Positions 6,236-13,292 of a stretch of DNA of 13,292 nucleotides are shown here, in pieces. The translations under genes were made by a program, and so were the position numbers. The stretch comes from CAZMFZ01 sp046152935 (GTDB lineage: Bacteria; Bacteroidota; Bacteroidia; Cytophagales; UBA9547): NCBI GenBank assembly GCA_046152935.1, contig JBJXGB010000266.1, positions 1 through 13,292 of the forward strand. Direction: 5' to 3'. The notes below the pieces were generated by a model. The model had not been told where the DNA came from. It searched no databases and was given only the letters and a program-made list of their open reading frames with translations. Numbering within the stretch: the stretch's first letter is position 1; every line of letters starts with the position of its first letter.

Positions 6236-7351
6236 ATGTATTTGTCGACTATTGGCATAGAAAATTTTAAGAATATTGGCAAAACAAAGCTCAACCTCAA
6301 TTTTTCGATCAATTGTTTGGTTGGTGAAAATGGCATAGGAAAAACTAATTTTTTAGATGCTATACATTTTTTATGTCTTACAAAAAGTAGTTTGGGTGTT
6401 TCAGACGGTCAATGTGTAGCATTTGACGATGGGTTTTTTAGAATCGAAGGCCTATTTGTAGATGACGGAAAAATGAATGAATCAATTTTAGTAGAATGTG
6501 CCTTTAGTTCGGATACAAAGAAATTATTTAAGTGCGATACCGTATCTTACGATAAACTAAGTGAACATATTGGAAAGTTGCCGCTGGTAATGATCGCGCC
6601 AGACGACACCGATTTAATAAGAGATGGCAGTGAAGTAAGAAGGAAATTTTTCGATGGCATACTGTGCCAAATGGATCGCGATTATTTACGTAATATGCTC
6701 ATTTACAATCATTTAGTAAAGCAACGCAACGCAACTTTAAAGCAAGATCGGCCTAAAATTGAACTTATAAACGTGTATGATGATAAAATTATTCCGCTAA
6801 ACCAATATATTGCTAATAAAAGAGAGGTTTTTATTTCGGATTTTGCACCCATTTTTGTTTCAAAATACTTTTTTATTTCTTCACAAATTGAGAAGCCAAG
6901 CATTGAATACAAATCTGATGTGTTGGAAGAGGGTTTTGAATTGAAATTTAAGCATGCGATTGACAAGGATTTGGCATACCAACGCACCACTTTGGGCATT
7001 CATACTGAGGACTATGAATTTAAAATTAATAACCAAAATGTAAAAAAAACGGCATCGCAAGGGCAGAAGAAATCGTTTGCGATCGCGTTAAAACTGGCTC
7101 AATTTGATAGCATAAAAACCTCAACATCCAAAATTCCTATTTTATTGCTAGACGATATTTTTGATAAATTAGATGATGCGAGAATGAAAAAATTGATTGA
7201 ATTGGTGTCGTCAAATAGTTTTGGGCAGATATTTGTAACAGACGCCCGACCTGAGCGATCGAAACAGATATTTGGGGATTTGGGAGAGAAAGTATCGTTT
7301 TTTGACTTCAAAAGGCTTTCTAACACCGAAACTGAAATTCTAAAAATTTAA
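6236..7351 (+). CDS. recF: DNA replication and repair protein RecF
   Basis: SMC-like ATPase of the RecFOR pathway, which helps load RecA at single-strand gaps. The 371-residue product has the classic start MYLSTIGIENFKNIG, Walker A GENGIGKT (30-37), the RecF-specific block around LPLVMIAPDDTDLI and RRKFFDG (115-141) with LYNHLVKQRN-like sequence at 156-165, the signature motif SQGQKKSFAIALKLA (274-288) and Walker B ILLLDDIFDKLD (302-313). I chose ATG at 6236 because it gives the family N-terminus; a frame from TTG at 6209 adds nine unlike residues. As usual in Bacteroidota it is not beside dnaA/dnaN/gyrB. It converges with the anti-sigma gene, with 13 bases between the stops. Confidence 0.96.
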   Translation: MYLSTIGIENFKNIGKTKLNLNFSINCLVGENGIGKTNFLDAIHFLCLTKSSLGVSDGQCVAFDDGFFRIEGLFVDDGKMNESILVECAFSSDTKKLFKCDTVSYDKLSEHIGKLPLVMIAPDDTDLIRDGSEVRRKFFDGILCQMDRDYLRNMLIYNHLVKQRNATLKQDRPKIELINVYDDKIIPLNQYIANKREVFISDFAPIFVSKYFFISSQIEKPSIEYKSDVLEEGFELKFKHAIDKDLAYQRTTLGIHTEDYEFKINNQNVKKTASQGQKKSFAIALKLAQFDSIKTSTSKIPILLLDDIFDKLDDARMKKLIELVSSNSFGQIFVTDARPERSKQIFGDLGEKVSFFDFKRLSNTETEILKI

Positions 7352-7377
7352 ACTACACATCGTTTCACTTTAAATTT
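7344..7377. terminator. AT-only hairpin across the recF/anti-sigma convergent stops
   Basis: AAATTTAAA (7344-7352) and TTTAAATTT (7369-7377) are perfect 9-base arms around a 16-base loop. Both stop codons (recF TAA 7349-7351; anti-sigma TGA on the minus strand, 7365-7367) lie within it. With no G/C in the stem it would be weak as a terminator; it may act in both directions or be incidental. Confidence 0.35.
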
Positions 7378-8486
7378 GCCAATATTTTTGATGCTTTTGA
7401 AGCATAAATACCGCTGCTTCTGCTCAATTGATTGAGAATTTGAAAGGCCGCTGAATCATTGTTTAATTTTAGCAAACAAACAACTTTCAACCAAAGTGCA
7501 TCTTCTTTTTCTGCTACATCTTGAGAAATCACACTATTGAGCTCGTTGATTGCTTCTTGAAATTTCTGTTGTTCAATCAGTCGTTTTGCTTGAGAAATTG
7601 ATGGAAATGGCTTATTATTTTCTCGATTTGCATTTTTCAAAGCGGCATTTTCTTCAGACTTTGAAGCTTTTTTGAGGGCAGATTCTTTTGCTCGGGCAGG
7701 AGCGTTTGGCACATCTTTTTTCGCCTCCAATTCAAAATCCTTTTTTTCTTCTAATTCATGAGTATTTGAAAAAGCCAACATTTCAGTGGCAATGGCTTGA
7801 TTTTGGGCAGAATCTGCATCAATATTGGTCATATCTGGTAGTAAATCTGTCGAATTCGCTTTCCCAGCCAAAGGAGAGAGCGAAGGCGTTTGCACCTCAA
7901 TAGCCTCTGATTCGGAAGGTTTGTTGCCCTCGCTGTTGCTTTTAATTTCGGAGCTAATATCTGCTTCGGCTTCAATTGCTGCGGATTTGTGGTCTTTACC
8001 CAAAGTTGGTTTCAAAGCTTGGGTAGGAGCGGGCACAAAAGCCAAATTTTGCTCAATTTTGTGGTTAGTTGCAGATTCAACTTGGGCATTTGTAGAATCT
8101 GCTATCATTTCAGCAGCGGAACTTGCAATTTCAGCCTTATTATCAAATTTTCGGAAAATGAAAAATAGCATTCCGCACGTGAAGAAAAGCAAAATTGAAG
8201 CCGCAATGGAAAGATTTATGCGATTGAAAAACGGAACTATTTTTGCTTTTTTAGAGGATTTTTGCTCGATTTGTAAATTAATCTTGCTTATAACTGCCTC
8301 ATTATTAGATTTTTCAACCAACAGACCTTCGATTGCATCTGATAACAAAGGCGAATCTGCCATTCGATTTTCAAATGCTAAAGTTTGCTCCCGATCCATC
8401 TTACCGTCAACATACAAATATATCTCTTCCTTACTCGGAAAGCTTTTGGTACTATTTTGCCATATTTGAGAAGGTTTAGTCGGCAT
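7365..8486 (-). CDS. Single-pass anti-sigma-like protein with C-terminal TPR
   Basis: Probable membrane-bound partner of the ECF sigma factor encoded immediately upstream, whose gene overlaps this one by 11 bases. Residues 17-57 (EEIYLYVDGKMDREQ, then DSPLLSDAIEGLL) resemble the N-terminal anti-sigma-like segment common in Bacteroidota; there is no Zn-binding His/Cys motif. One transmembrane segment spans about 92-112. Residues 115-295 form a long low-complexity Ala/Glu/Ser/Lys/Asn linker that should cross the periplasm, and 298-360 look like TPR helices (QAKRLIEQQKFQEAINELNSVI). I infer cytoplasmic sigma binding and periplasmic sensing. ATG at 8484-8486. A plain structural TPR protein is the alternative. 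Confidence 0.75.
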   Translation of the reverse strand: MPTKPSQIWQNSTKSFPSKEEIYLYVDGKMDREQTLAFENRMADSPLLSDAIEGLLVEKSNNEAVISKINLQIEQKSSKKAKIVPFFNRINLSIAASILLFFTCGMLFFIFRKFDNKAEIASSAAEMIADSTNAQVESATNHKIEQNLAFVPAPTQALKPTLGKDHKSAAIEAEADISSEIKSNSEGNKPSESEAIEVQTPSLSPLAGKANSTDLLPDMTNIDADSAQNQAIATEMLAFSNTHELEEKKDFELEAKKDVPNAPARAKESALKKASKSEENAALKNANRENNKPFPSISQAKRLIEQQKFQEAINELNSVISQDVAEKEDALWLKVVCLLKLNNDSAAFQILNQLSRSSGIYASKASKILANLK

Positions 8487-9054
8487 TTTTTCTTGTCATA
8501 TAAAGATATAAATTTCTTTTTCCATTTTGGATATAGCTTTTTACCTGATTGAGTGAGTAACCGGTAGATTGTGCTACTTCTTGGTAGGTTTTTTCTTGCA
8601 AATAAAACAATTCGATACAATTTCGCTGCTCCAGGGCCAGATTTCCTATTGATTTTTCCAGCAATTCTACATTTTGTTTGGTATCAACAATTGGATGCAA
8701 TTCAAACTCATTTTCCATAAATTGAGCTTCAAAATTTTCGGGAAACGAGGTTTCGATAGAATTTTTTCTGAGTTGCATCAAACAATGGTTCTTTGCTACA
8801 ATATGTATCCAATGGCTAAAATTATCGATTTCGCGAGTCTTTAATTCTTCTAAAAGCTTTTCAAAAAGCACCATTACCGCATCTTTGCTTTTATCAGAAT
8901 CTTTTAAATACTTCATGCAAACCCCATATACTAAATGGGTATATCGCTTAAATAGCTCACTAAAATATTGATTTTCAGAGGTTTGAGCATATTTTTTTAA
9001 CAGTTCACCGTCAGTAAAAGCCGCATTGCGTTTCCACTTTTCAAATATTGCCAT
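8476..9054 (-). CDS. ECF-type RNA polymerase sigma factor
   Basis: Sigma-70 family, extracytoplasmic-function group, 192 residues. Region 2 covers about 28-97 (FSELFKRYTHLVYGVCMKYLKD, followed by DAVMVLFEKLLEEL and FSHWIHIVAKNHCLMQLRK), and region 4 covers about 131-186 (GNLALEQRNCIELFYLQEK, then a helix-turn-helix TYQEVAQSTGYSLNQVKSYIQNGKRNL). The frame is open up to 9180, but I start at ATG 9052-9054 (MAIFEKWKRNAAFTDGELL), since the upstream 42 residues are hydrophobic and unlike sigma factors. It overlaps the anti-sigma-like gene by 11 bases, suggesting translational coupling, and is divergent from the VWA lipoprotein gene. ECF factors paired like this often control their own operon and a nearby target. 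Confidence 0.9.
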   Translation of the reverse strand: MAIFEKWKRNAAFTDGELLKKYAQTSENQYFSELFKRYTHLVYGVCMKYLKDSDKSKDAVMVLFEKLLEELKTREIDNFSHWIHIVAKNHCLMQLRKNSIETSFPENFEAQFMENEFELHPIVDTKQNVELLEKSIGNLALEQRNCIELFYLQEKTYQEVAQSTGYSLNQVKSYIQNGKRNLYLYMTRKNAD

Positions 9055-9224
9055 TCCGATAAAAAGCAATAAAAAAATATGATTTGAGAAATGGGCTCGA
9101 TCCAAACAAAATGGTATTAGCCTACAAGTAAACAAAAAAATAATAAATATTTTATGGAATAATAAATGGGCTCGCATCATGGTAGTGAATTCAAAAAAAT
9201 AAGTTCACTCAAACATTTAAAACC
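9055..9224. promoter_or_regulatory. Divergent promoter region of the sigma/VWA module
   Basis: 170 bp between two divergent genes, so promoters for both should lie here. An 11-base direct repeat AAATGGGCTCG occurs at 9089-9099 and 9164-9174 (75 bp apart), each followed closely by ATGGTA. An inverted repeat AGTGAA (9184-9189) / TTCACT (9204-9209) lies 15 bases before the VWA start codon. The repeats could be sigma or regulator recognition sites; I see no standard TAnnTTTG box here. The assignment of function is inference. Confidence 0.45.
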
Positions 9225-11027
9225 ATGAAAAATAAACTAGTAGTTCTGTCCGCTTTCGTATTGTTAATCACTACCTTTTCTTGCCAAAAAACATCTTTCC
9301 AATCCAATTACAAACCCTCGATAGATTCGGCATTGATTGTTCAAAATGAAAATAGGCCATCCATCAAACCCATAAAAGTTGAAAAAATGGAAAAGGTCTT
9401 GATAAAAGCAAAAGATGACTTTACACAACAGCAAGAAACCGAAATTGACCAACTTGCTGCTCCTGAAACTAAAGCTTATCCAACTGGCGGCATAAATAGG
9501 TGCAAAAAAGCTGCTTATTCCGTAAATTCTGCCAACGCGGATTATAGCTACGAGCTGGCTGTGGGTGAGCAAGTTGAGCAATACCAGCCAGCTCAAGAGC
9601 ATAATACTGAATCGTACAATTTGATTCGGGAAAATGATTTCTTGGCAGCCAAAGAAAATCCGCTTTCCACTTTTTCGATAGATGTGGATGCGGCCAGCTA
9701 CTCCAATTCTCGCAGGTATTTACAAAATGGAAGTCTACCTCCAGCCGATGCCGTAAGAATTGAGGAGTTTATCAACTACTTCGATTACGATTATACCCAA
9801 CCCAAGGGTGAACATCCATTTTCATTTCATACCGAAATCTCAACTTGCCCTTGGAATACAAAACACAGTTTGGTACACATTGGTTTACAAGGTAAAAAAA
9901 TTCCTTTTGAGCAAATTGCACCCATGAATTTGGTGTTTTTGATAGACGTTTCTGGCTCGATGAGCGATGCAAACAAATTGCCATTGTTAAAAAAATCATT
10001 TACGATGCTTACTAGCAAATTACGTCAGCAAGATCGTGTTGCCATTGTGGTATATGCCGGTGCTGCTGGTTGTGTACTGCCATCAACTTCGGGCAACGAC
10101 AAATCTGCCATCGTGGGTGCACTCGATCATTTGGAAGCTGGAGGCTCTACTGCAGGTGGTGAAGGCATAAAACTAGCCTATAAAATTGCTAAAGAAAACT
10201 TTATGGAAAATGGCTTGAACAGAGTAATAATTGCTACAGATGGCGATTTTAATATTGGTGCTTCGTCTGATGGCGAGATGACAAGATTGATCGAAGAACG
10301 CAGAGACGATGGCATATTTCTTACTTCTCTTGGCTTTGGAATGGGCAATTACAAAGATTCAAAAATGGAAAGCATCGCAGATAATGGCAATGGAAACTAC
10401 TTTTATATTGATAATATTGAAGAAGCGCGAAAAGTGCTTGTAACACAATTAGATGGCACATTGTACACCATTGCCAAAGATGTAAAATTGCAAATTGAAT
10501 TCAATCCATCAAAGGTAAAAGCCTATAGATTAGTAGGTTATGAAAATAGAATGTTAAAAAAAGAAGATTTTAACAATGATAAAAAGGATGCTGGTGAATT
10601 GGGTGCAGGCCATACCGTAACAGCTCTATACGAAATAATACCTGCTGGAAGTGATGAAAACACAGATTCTGTCGATGAGCTTCGCTATTCAAAACCAACA
10701 CAAAGCAAAACGGTGACCACAAATGAAATAATGACTCTTAAATTCAGATACAAAAATCCAAAAGAAACTATTAGTAAATTGATAGTTCAAAACGTGAAAG
10801 ATAAAAATATTGCCATAGAAAACACCTCTGACAATTTTCGCTTTTCAGCCGCTGTTGCTGAGTTTGGAATGGTCTTGAGAGATTCAAAATTTAAGGGCAA
10901 TGCTAACTTTGAAGATATTGTAGCCTTAGCGAATGCCTCGAAAGGCAAAGACAACGAAGGATACAGAGCCGAATTTGTGAAGCTGGTCAAAAATGCTTTA
11001 TATATGAGTGGAATGGCAAAAAAATAA
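9225..11027 (+). CDS. VWA-domain lipoprotein, YfbK type
   Basis: A 600-residue envelope lipoprotein. The signal peptide ends in lipobox TFSC (lipidated cysteine 20), then about 110 residues of variable linker. Residues 145-215 (ENPLSTFSIDVDAASYSNSRRYL, RIEEFINYFDYDY) match the conserved N-terminal block of YfbK-type proteins. The VWA domain spans about 235-415 and has a complete MIDAS: DVSGS (241-245), threonine in GGSTAGG (309) and TDGD (338-341), so metal-dependent ligand binding is expected. The remainder (about 420-595) corresponds to the C-terminal domain found with such VWAs. The carboxypeptidase-like regulatory domain that I recall in some Bacteroidota homologues is absent. It is divergent from an ECF sigma/anti-sigma pair, suggesting that it works with, or is controlled by, that pair. 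Ligand unknown. Confidence 0.92.
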   Translation: MKNKLVVLSAFVLLITTFSCQKTSFQSNYKPSIDSALIVQNENRPSIKPIKVEKMEKVLIKAKDDFTQQQETEIDQLAAPETKAYPTGGINRCKKAAYSVNSANADYSYELAVGEQVEQYQPAQEHNTESYNLIRENDFLAAKENPLSTFSIDVDAASYSNSRRYLQNGSLPPADAVRIEEFINYFDYDYTQPKGEHPFSFHTEISTCPWNTKHSLVHIGLQGKKIPFEQIAPMNLVFLIDVSGSMSDANKLPLLKKSFTMLTSKLRQQDRVAIVVYAGAAGCVLPSTSGNDKSAIVGALDHLEAGGSTAGGEGIKLAYKIAKENFMENGLNRVIIATDGDFNIGASSDGEMTRLIEERRDDGIFLTSLGFGMGNYKDSKMESIADNGNGNYFYIDNIEEARKVLVTQLDGTLYTIAKDVKLQIEFNPSKVKAYRLVGYENRMLKKEDFNNDKKDAGELGAGHTVTALYEIIPAGSDENTDSVDELRYSKPTQSKTVTTNEIMTLKFRYKNPKETISKLIVQNVKDKNIAIENTSDNFRFSAAVAEFGMVLRDSKFKGNANFEDIVALANASKGKDNEGYRAEFVKLVKNALYMSGMAKK

Positions 11028-11032
11028 AATCC

Positions 11033-11072
11033 AGTGATCTTCATGACAACTATCTTTGCCATGAAGATCGCT
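11033..11072. terminator. Bidirectional terminator between VWA and YcxB-like genes
   Basis: Thirteen-base arms (11033-11045 and 11060-11072) with one mismatch (a G-U pair in the plus-strand RNA) enclose a 14-base loop; the central ten pairs, GATCTTCATG with CATGAAGATC, are perfect. It lies between convergent stops. On the minus strand it is followed by a T-rich tract (rich in T from 11030 down to 11018); on the plus strand the tail is only moderately T-rich. It overlaps neither start nor stop. Confidence 0.65.
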
Positions 11073-11076
11073 TTCA

Positions 11077-11547
11077 TTATTTCAATAATTCTTTCCTTTT
11101 CAAAATACTTTCCAAAAACTTCGTTTCAGTGTCAGTATTGAATATTTTATAAGGCAGATAAAAAAATTGTGCTTTTGAAAGCATCAATACAAATGCCTCT
11201 TTTGTTTTTTTGGCAGAGGTAATTTTGTCCCAACCAATTTGCATTCCTTGTTTCTGATTCAGTTTTACTAATATTTGTCGACTATCAATTTCATAAAAGT
11301 ATTTATCGAATAGCATTTTGCTATCTGGCATAATGGTGACCCCATAAAATTGAACATACCAGAAAGCCACATATAAAACTGGAGCTAAAAAAACCAAAAA
11401 AGCCCACCACCAAGAAAAATAAAGCAGTCCAGAAAGCAATAAAGTGCCACCAGCAATGTAATACCACTGATTTATAAGCAATTGAATAAGTGAAATTTTA
11501 ATATATTGTTGTGTGCCTAACTGGTATTTTTTTGTTTTGATAATCAT
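11077..11547 (-). CDS. YcxB-like small membrane protein
   Basis: A 156-residue protein with two adjacent membrane segments (about 26-44 and 46-66, very rich in Trp/Tyr/Phe) forming a hairpin, and a C-terminal cytoplasmic domain whose YGVTIMPDSKMLFDKYFYEIDSRQI and FFYLPYKIF segments resemble the YcxB-like family. The molecular function of the family is not established to my knowledge. ATG at 11545-11547 gives a typical N-terminus (MIIKTKKYQL); the frame extends to a GTG at 11566-11568, which I consider less likely. It stands alone, convergent with the VWA gene and divergent from the photolyase gene. Confidence 0.7.
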   Translation of the reverse strand: MIIKTKKYQLGTQQYIKISLIQLLINQWYYIAGGTLLLSGLLYFSWWWAFLVFLAPVLYVAFWYVQFYGVTIMPDSKMLFDKYFYEIDSRQILVKLNQKQGMQIGWDKITSAKKTKEAFVLMLSKAQFFYLPYKIFNTDTETKFLESILKRKELLK

Positions 11548-11631
11548 TGATTTGATGTGCCACCGCACCTAATTTGTTAATTTTTCGTGCTTAAGAAAAT
11601 ACTAATCTGCATTTATCAAAAACCAAGGTTG

Positions 11632-11639
11632 CAAAAGTA
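11632..11639 (-). promoter_or_regulatory. Candidate -7 box for the YcxB-like gene
   Basis: TACTTTTG on the minus strand matches the Bacteroidota -7 consensus TAnnTTTG exactly and lies 84 bases upstream of the chosen ATG. A clean -33 TTG at the right distance is not seen, so this remains a half-site match. Confidence 0.4.
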
Positions 11640-11772
11640 ATGGTAGTTTGTCGAAAAGTAAATTATTATTTGAGATCGGAAAAATAATTTGGAAAATTAG
11701 GTCCAAAAAGTGAAATAATGCGTGCGAATTCCACAGACGCATTCGTTTAGCATCCGAAACATTTAAAATCAA

Positions 11773-11808
11773 TTTTTGTTAAGTGATTCTCCACCAGCAC
11801 TTACTTTG
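11773..11808 (+). promoter_or_regulatory. Candidate photolyase promoter with overlapping inverted repeat
   Basis: TTTTTG (11773-11778) and TTACTTTG (11801-11808, one base off TAnnTTTG) are separated by 22 bases, slightly longer than usual, and end 37 bases before the ATG. The inverted repeat TAAGTG/CACTTA occupies the spacer, a position where a bound repressor would block transcription. Motifs were judged by eye. Confidence 0.3.
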
Positions 11809-11845
11809 ATACCTATTTTTAAGATATAATTTTCTTCCACCAACG

Positions 11846-13171
11846 ATGGCATCCAAAACTCCCATTTCTATTTTTTGGTTTCGCAGAGATTTGCGATTAG
11901 ACGATAACGCTGCATTATTTCACGCTCTAAAAAGCAACTATAAAGTCTTGCCCTTATTTATTTTCGATACAGCAATACTTGATAAACTGGAAGACAGATC
12001 TGATAGAAGAGTAACATTTATCTATTTGGCACTGCAAAGTATACAAGCTGAATTAGCCAAAATTGGAAGCAGTCTGTTGGTTAAGTATGGAAATCCAGCC
12101 CAGATATGGGCAGAATTGATGACAGAGTTTGATATAAAAGAAGCATTTACAAATCACGACTATGAACCCTACGCAAGAAAACGCGACAGATCAATTTTCG
12201 ATTTTTTAGCTGTGAAAAACATAAAACTCAACACTTTTAAAGACCAATGTATCTTTGAATACAAAGAAGTGTTGAAAGATGACGGAAAGCCATACACTAT
12301 TTTTACTCCATACAGCCGCAAGTGGAAATCAACCATCAAACCCTTCTATTTGAAGAGCTACCCCACTGAAAAGTACTTTTCAAACTTCCTGCAAATAAAT
12401 CCTTTTGAAGTTCCAAGTTTGGAAAATATGGGATTTCAACACAGTGGAGCTACTTTTCCATCTGCCGAAGTGAAAGACAACCTAATAACAAATTACACAG
12501 AGCAGCGAAATTTCCCAGCCATCGAAGGCACTTCAAGATTGAGCGTACATCTTCGATTTGGTACAGTAAGTATCCGAAACTTGGCTCAAAAAGCATATAA
12601 ATTAAACGAAACTTGGCTCAACGAACTTATTTGGCGAGACTTTTACATGATGATCCTATGGCATTTTCCCCATGCTGCTGAAAGTGCCTTTAGACCAGAG
12701 TACAACAATATTGAATGGCTAAACAACGAGGCAGATTTCCAAGCTTGGTGCGATGGCAAAACCGGATATCCTATTGTAGATGCAGGAATGAGGGAATTAA
12801 ACTCAACGGGATTCATGCACAATCGAGTGCGAATGATCGTAGCAAGCTTTCTTACCAAACACTTATTGATAGACTGGCGATGGGGCGAGGCCTACTTTGC
12901 CAAAAAATTGTTGGATTTCGATTTGTCGGCCAATAATGGTGGTTGGCAATGGGCATCTGGTTCTGGTTGTGATGCCGCACCCTATTTTCGGGTATTCAAT
13001 CCAACATTACAGACGGAAAAATTTGATAAAAACTGGATTTATATCAAGAAATGGATACCTGAAGTAGCTGATCCCTTTAGGTATCCGAAACCAATTGTAA
13101 ACCATGAGTTTGCAAGAAAAAGAGTGCTAGAGGCCTATCAAAAGGGATTGGGCAAAGGAAAAACAAATTAG
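11846..13171 (+). CDS. phrB: Deoxyribodipyrimidine photolyase (class I CPD)
   Basis: FAD-dependent light-driven repair enzyme that splits cyclobutane pyrimidine dimers. The 441-residue protein has the N-terminal alpha/beta antenna domain (FWFRRDLRLDDNAAL, 10-24) and the FAD-binding helical domain. The tryptophan relay that reduces FAD is complete: W301 (FQAWCDG), W344 (LLIDWRWGE) and W367 (NNGGWQW), corresponding to E. coli W306, W359 and W382. N363 matches the asparagine beside flavin N5, and the WLNELIWRDFY motif (257-267) carries the glutamate for substrate binding (E260). TGYPIVDAGMRELNSTGFMHNR (306-327) is typical. The asparagine near N5 and close similarity to PhrB favour DNA repair over a signalling cryptochrome. 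The antenna cofactor cannot be told from sequence by eye. ATG start; monocistronic, convergent with the right-edge gene. Confidence 0.94.
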   Translation: MASKTPISIFWFRRDLRLDDNAALFHALKSNYKVLPLFIFDTAILDKLEDRSDRRVTFIYLALQSIQAELAKIGSSLLVKYGNPAQIWAELMTEFDIKEAFTNHDYEPYARKRDRSIFDFLAVKNIKLNTFKDQCIFEYKEVLKDDGKPYTIFTPYSRKWKSTIKPFYLKSYPTEKYFSNFLQINPFEVPSLENMGFQHSGATFPSAEVKDNLITNYTEQRNFPAIEGTSRLSVHLRFGTVSIRNLAQKAYKLNETWLNELIWRDFYMMILWHFPHAAESAFRPEYNNIEWLNNEADFQAWCDGKTGYPIVDAGMRELNSTGFMHNRVRMIVASFLTKHLLIDWRWGEAYFAKKLLDFDLSANNGGWQWASGSGCDAAPYFRVFNPTLQTEKFDKNWIYIKKWIPEVADPFRYPKPIVNHEFARKRVLEAYQKGLGKGKTN

Positions 13172-13203
13172 AGATCGACATTGATCCAACGGCAATCTCT
13201 GAT
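13167..13203. terminator. Hairpin between photolyase and right-edge gene
   Basis: ATTAGAGAT (13167-13175) and ATCTCTGAT (13195-13203) form a 9-base stem with one mismatch (a U-G pair in the plus-strand RNA) and a 19-base loop, overlapping the photolyase TAG stop (13169-13171). On the minus strand it is followed by a T-rich tail (AATTTGTTTTTCC), so it would best serve the convergent gene on the right. The long loop lowers confidence. Confidence 0.4.
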
Positions 13204-13211
13204 CTAAAAAA

Positions 13212-13292
13212 TCAACTTTTCTTTTGAAACTTGGCTTTTGCTACTTCATATAGTGGAGGTAAGATTGAAAGCAAAATGATCGCAAAAATTAC
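13212..13292 (-). CDS. C-terminal end of a probable membrane protein (5' part outside window)
   Basis: The minus strand is open from the right edge to TGA at 13212-13214, giving 26 residues: VIFAIILLSILPPLYEV then AKAKFQKKS. A hydrophobic segment followed by a Pro-Pro-Leu-Tyr-Glu turn and a lysine-rich tail is what the last helix of a membrane protein looks like, and it resembles the C-terminus of DedA/VTT-family proteins. Too little is visible to be sure of the family. It is convergent with the photolyase gene, with a hairpin between them. Confidence 0.55.
   Translation of the reverse strand, partial: VIFAIILLSILPPLYEVAKAKFQKKS

Larger units (their letters stand above)
11548..11845. other. 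298 bp intergenic region between YcxB-like and photolyase genes
   Basis: Divergent intergenic DNA without a gene. Besides the -7 candidate above, it contains an inverted repeat AATGCGT (11717-11723) / ACGCATT (11737-11743) with a 13-base loop, and another, TAAGTG (11780-11785) / CACTTA (11798-11803), that overlaps a possible promoter for the photolyase gene. Confidence 0.5.

Noticed and set aside
7825..8469. 214-codon plus-strand frame opposite the anti-sigma gene
   Set aside because: It is antisense to a gene with low-complexity Ala/Ser/Glu codons, which readily leaves the opposite strand open; its product has no family features and the minus-strand gene is supported by its overlap with the sigma gene.
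9055..9180. N-terminal extension of the ECF sigma factor to 9180
   Set aside because: The extra 42 residues are hydrophobic and unlike any sigma region; ATG at 9054 gives a normal ECF N-terminus, and the extension covers the direct repeats of the divergent promoter region.
12643..12936. Short frames on both strands inside the photolyase gene
   Set aside because: They overlap the most conserved FAD-binding part of photolyase and have no features of their own.
1..13292. CRISPR array, tRNA, rRNA, insertion sequence or prophage
   Set aside because: No regularly spaced repeats, cloverleaf, rRNA-like stretch, transposase or terminal inverted repeats with target duplication were found by eye.

Overview
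The window looks like a chromosomal segment of an AT-rich member of the Bacteroidota (Cytophagia, Chitinophagia or a relative; I cannot place the class). The reasons are the protein families and their style: short lipoprotein signal peptides ending in (S/T)-(S/A)-C, an anti-sigma N-terminal segment of the 'DSPLLSDAIEGL' type, a YcxB-like small membrane protein, and candidate promoters of the TAnnTTTG form. No phage, transposase, CRISPR array, tRNA or rRNA is visible.

Layout. (a) 1-1542, minus strand: the end of an Mla-type lipid-transport ABC operon, with the MlaE-like permease followed by the MlaF-like ATPase, which runs off the left edge. (b) 1763-2545, minus: a stand-alone PhzF-family isomerase/epimerase. 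(c) About 320 bp without a convincing gene but with several small repeats and palindromes. (d) 2865-6125, minus: pdhA (pyruvate dehydrogenase E1 alpha), a membrane-anchored TPR protein, and two lipoproteins of unknown function. These are closely spaced and end in a clear intrinsic terminator, so they may form one transcription unit. (e) 6236-7351, plus: recF, divergent from pdhA. (f) 7365-11027: a regulatory module made of an ECF sigma factor overlapping a single-pass anti-sigma-like/TPR protein on the minus strand, and divergently a lipoprotein with a von Willebrand A domain (YfbK type) on the plus strand. (g) 11077-11547, minus: a YcxB-like membrane protein. (h) 11846-13171, plus: a class I CPD photolyase. 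(i) 13212-13292, minus: the last 26 codons of a probable membrane protein.

Most of this is housekeeping: envelope lipid trafficking, central metabolism and DNA repair (recF and photolyase, which are not adjacent). The parts that are least explained are the sigma/anti-sigma/VWA divergon, which could be an envelope-to-transcription signalling unit, and the two uncharacterised lipoproteins downstream of pdhA. Four minus-strand genes appear to start at GTG or TTG with no usable ATG. All three convergent gene pairs are separated by short hairpins that could stop transcription in both directions.
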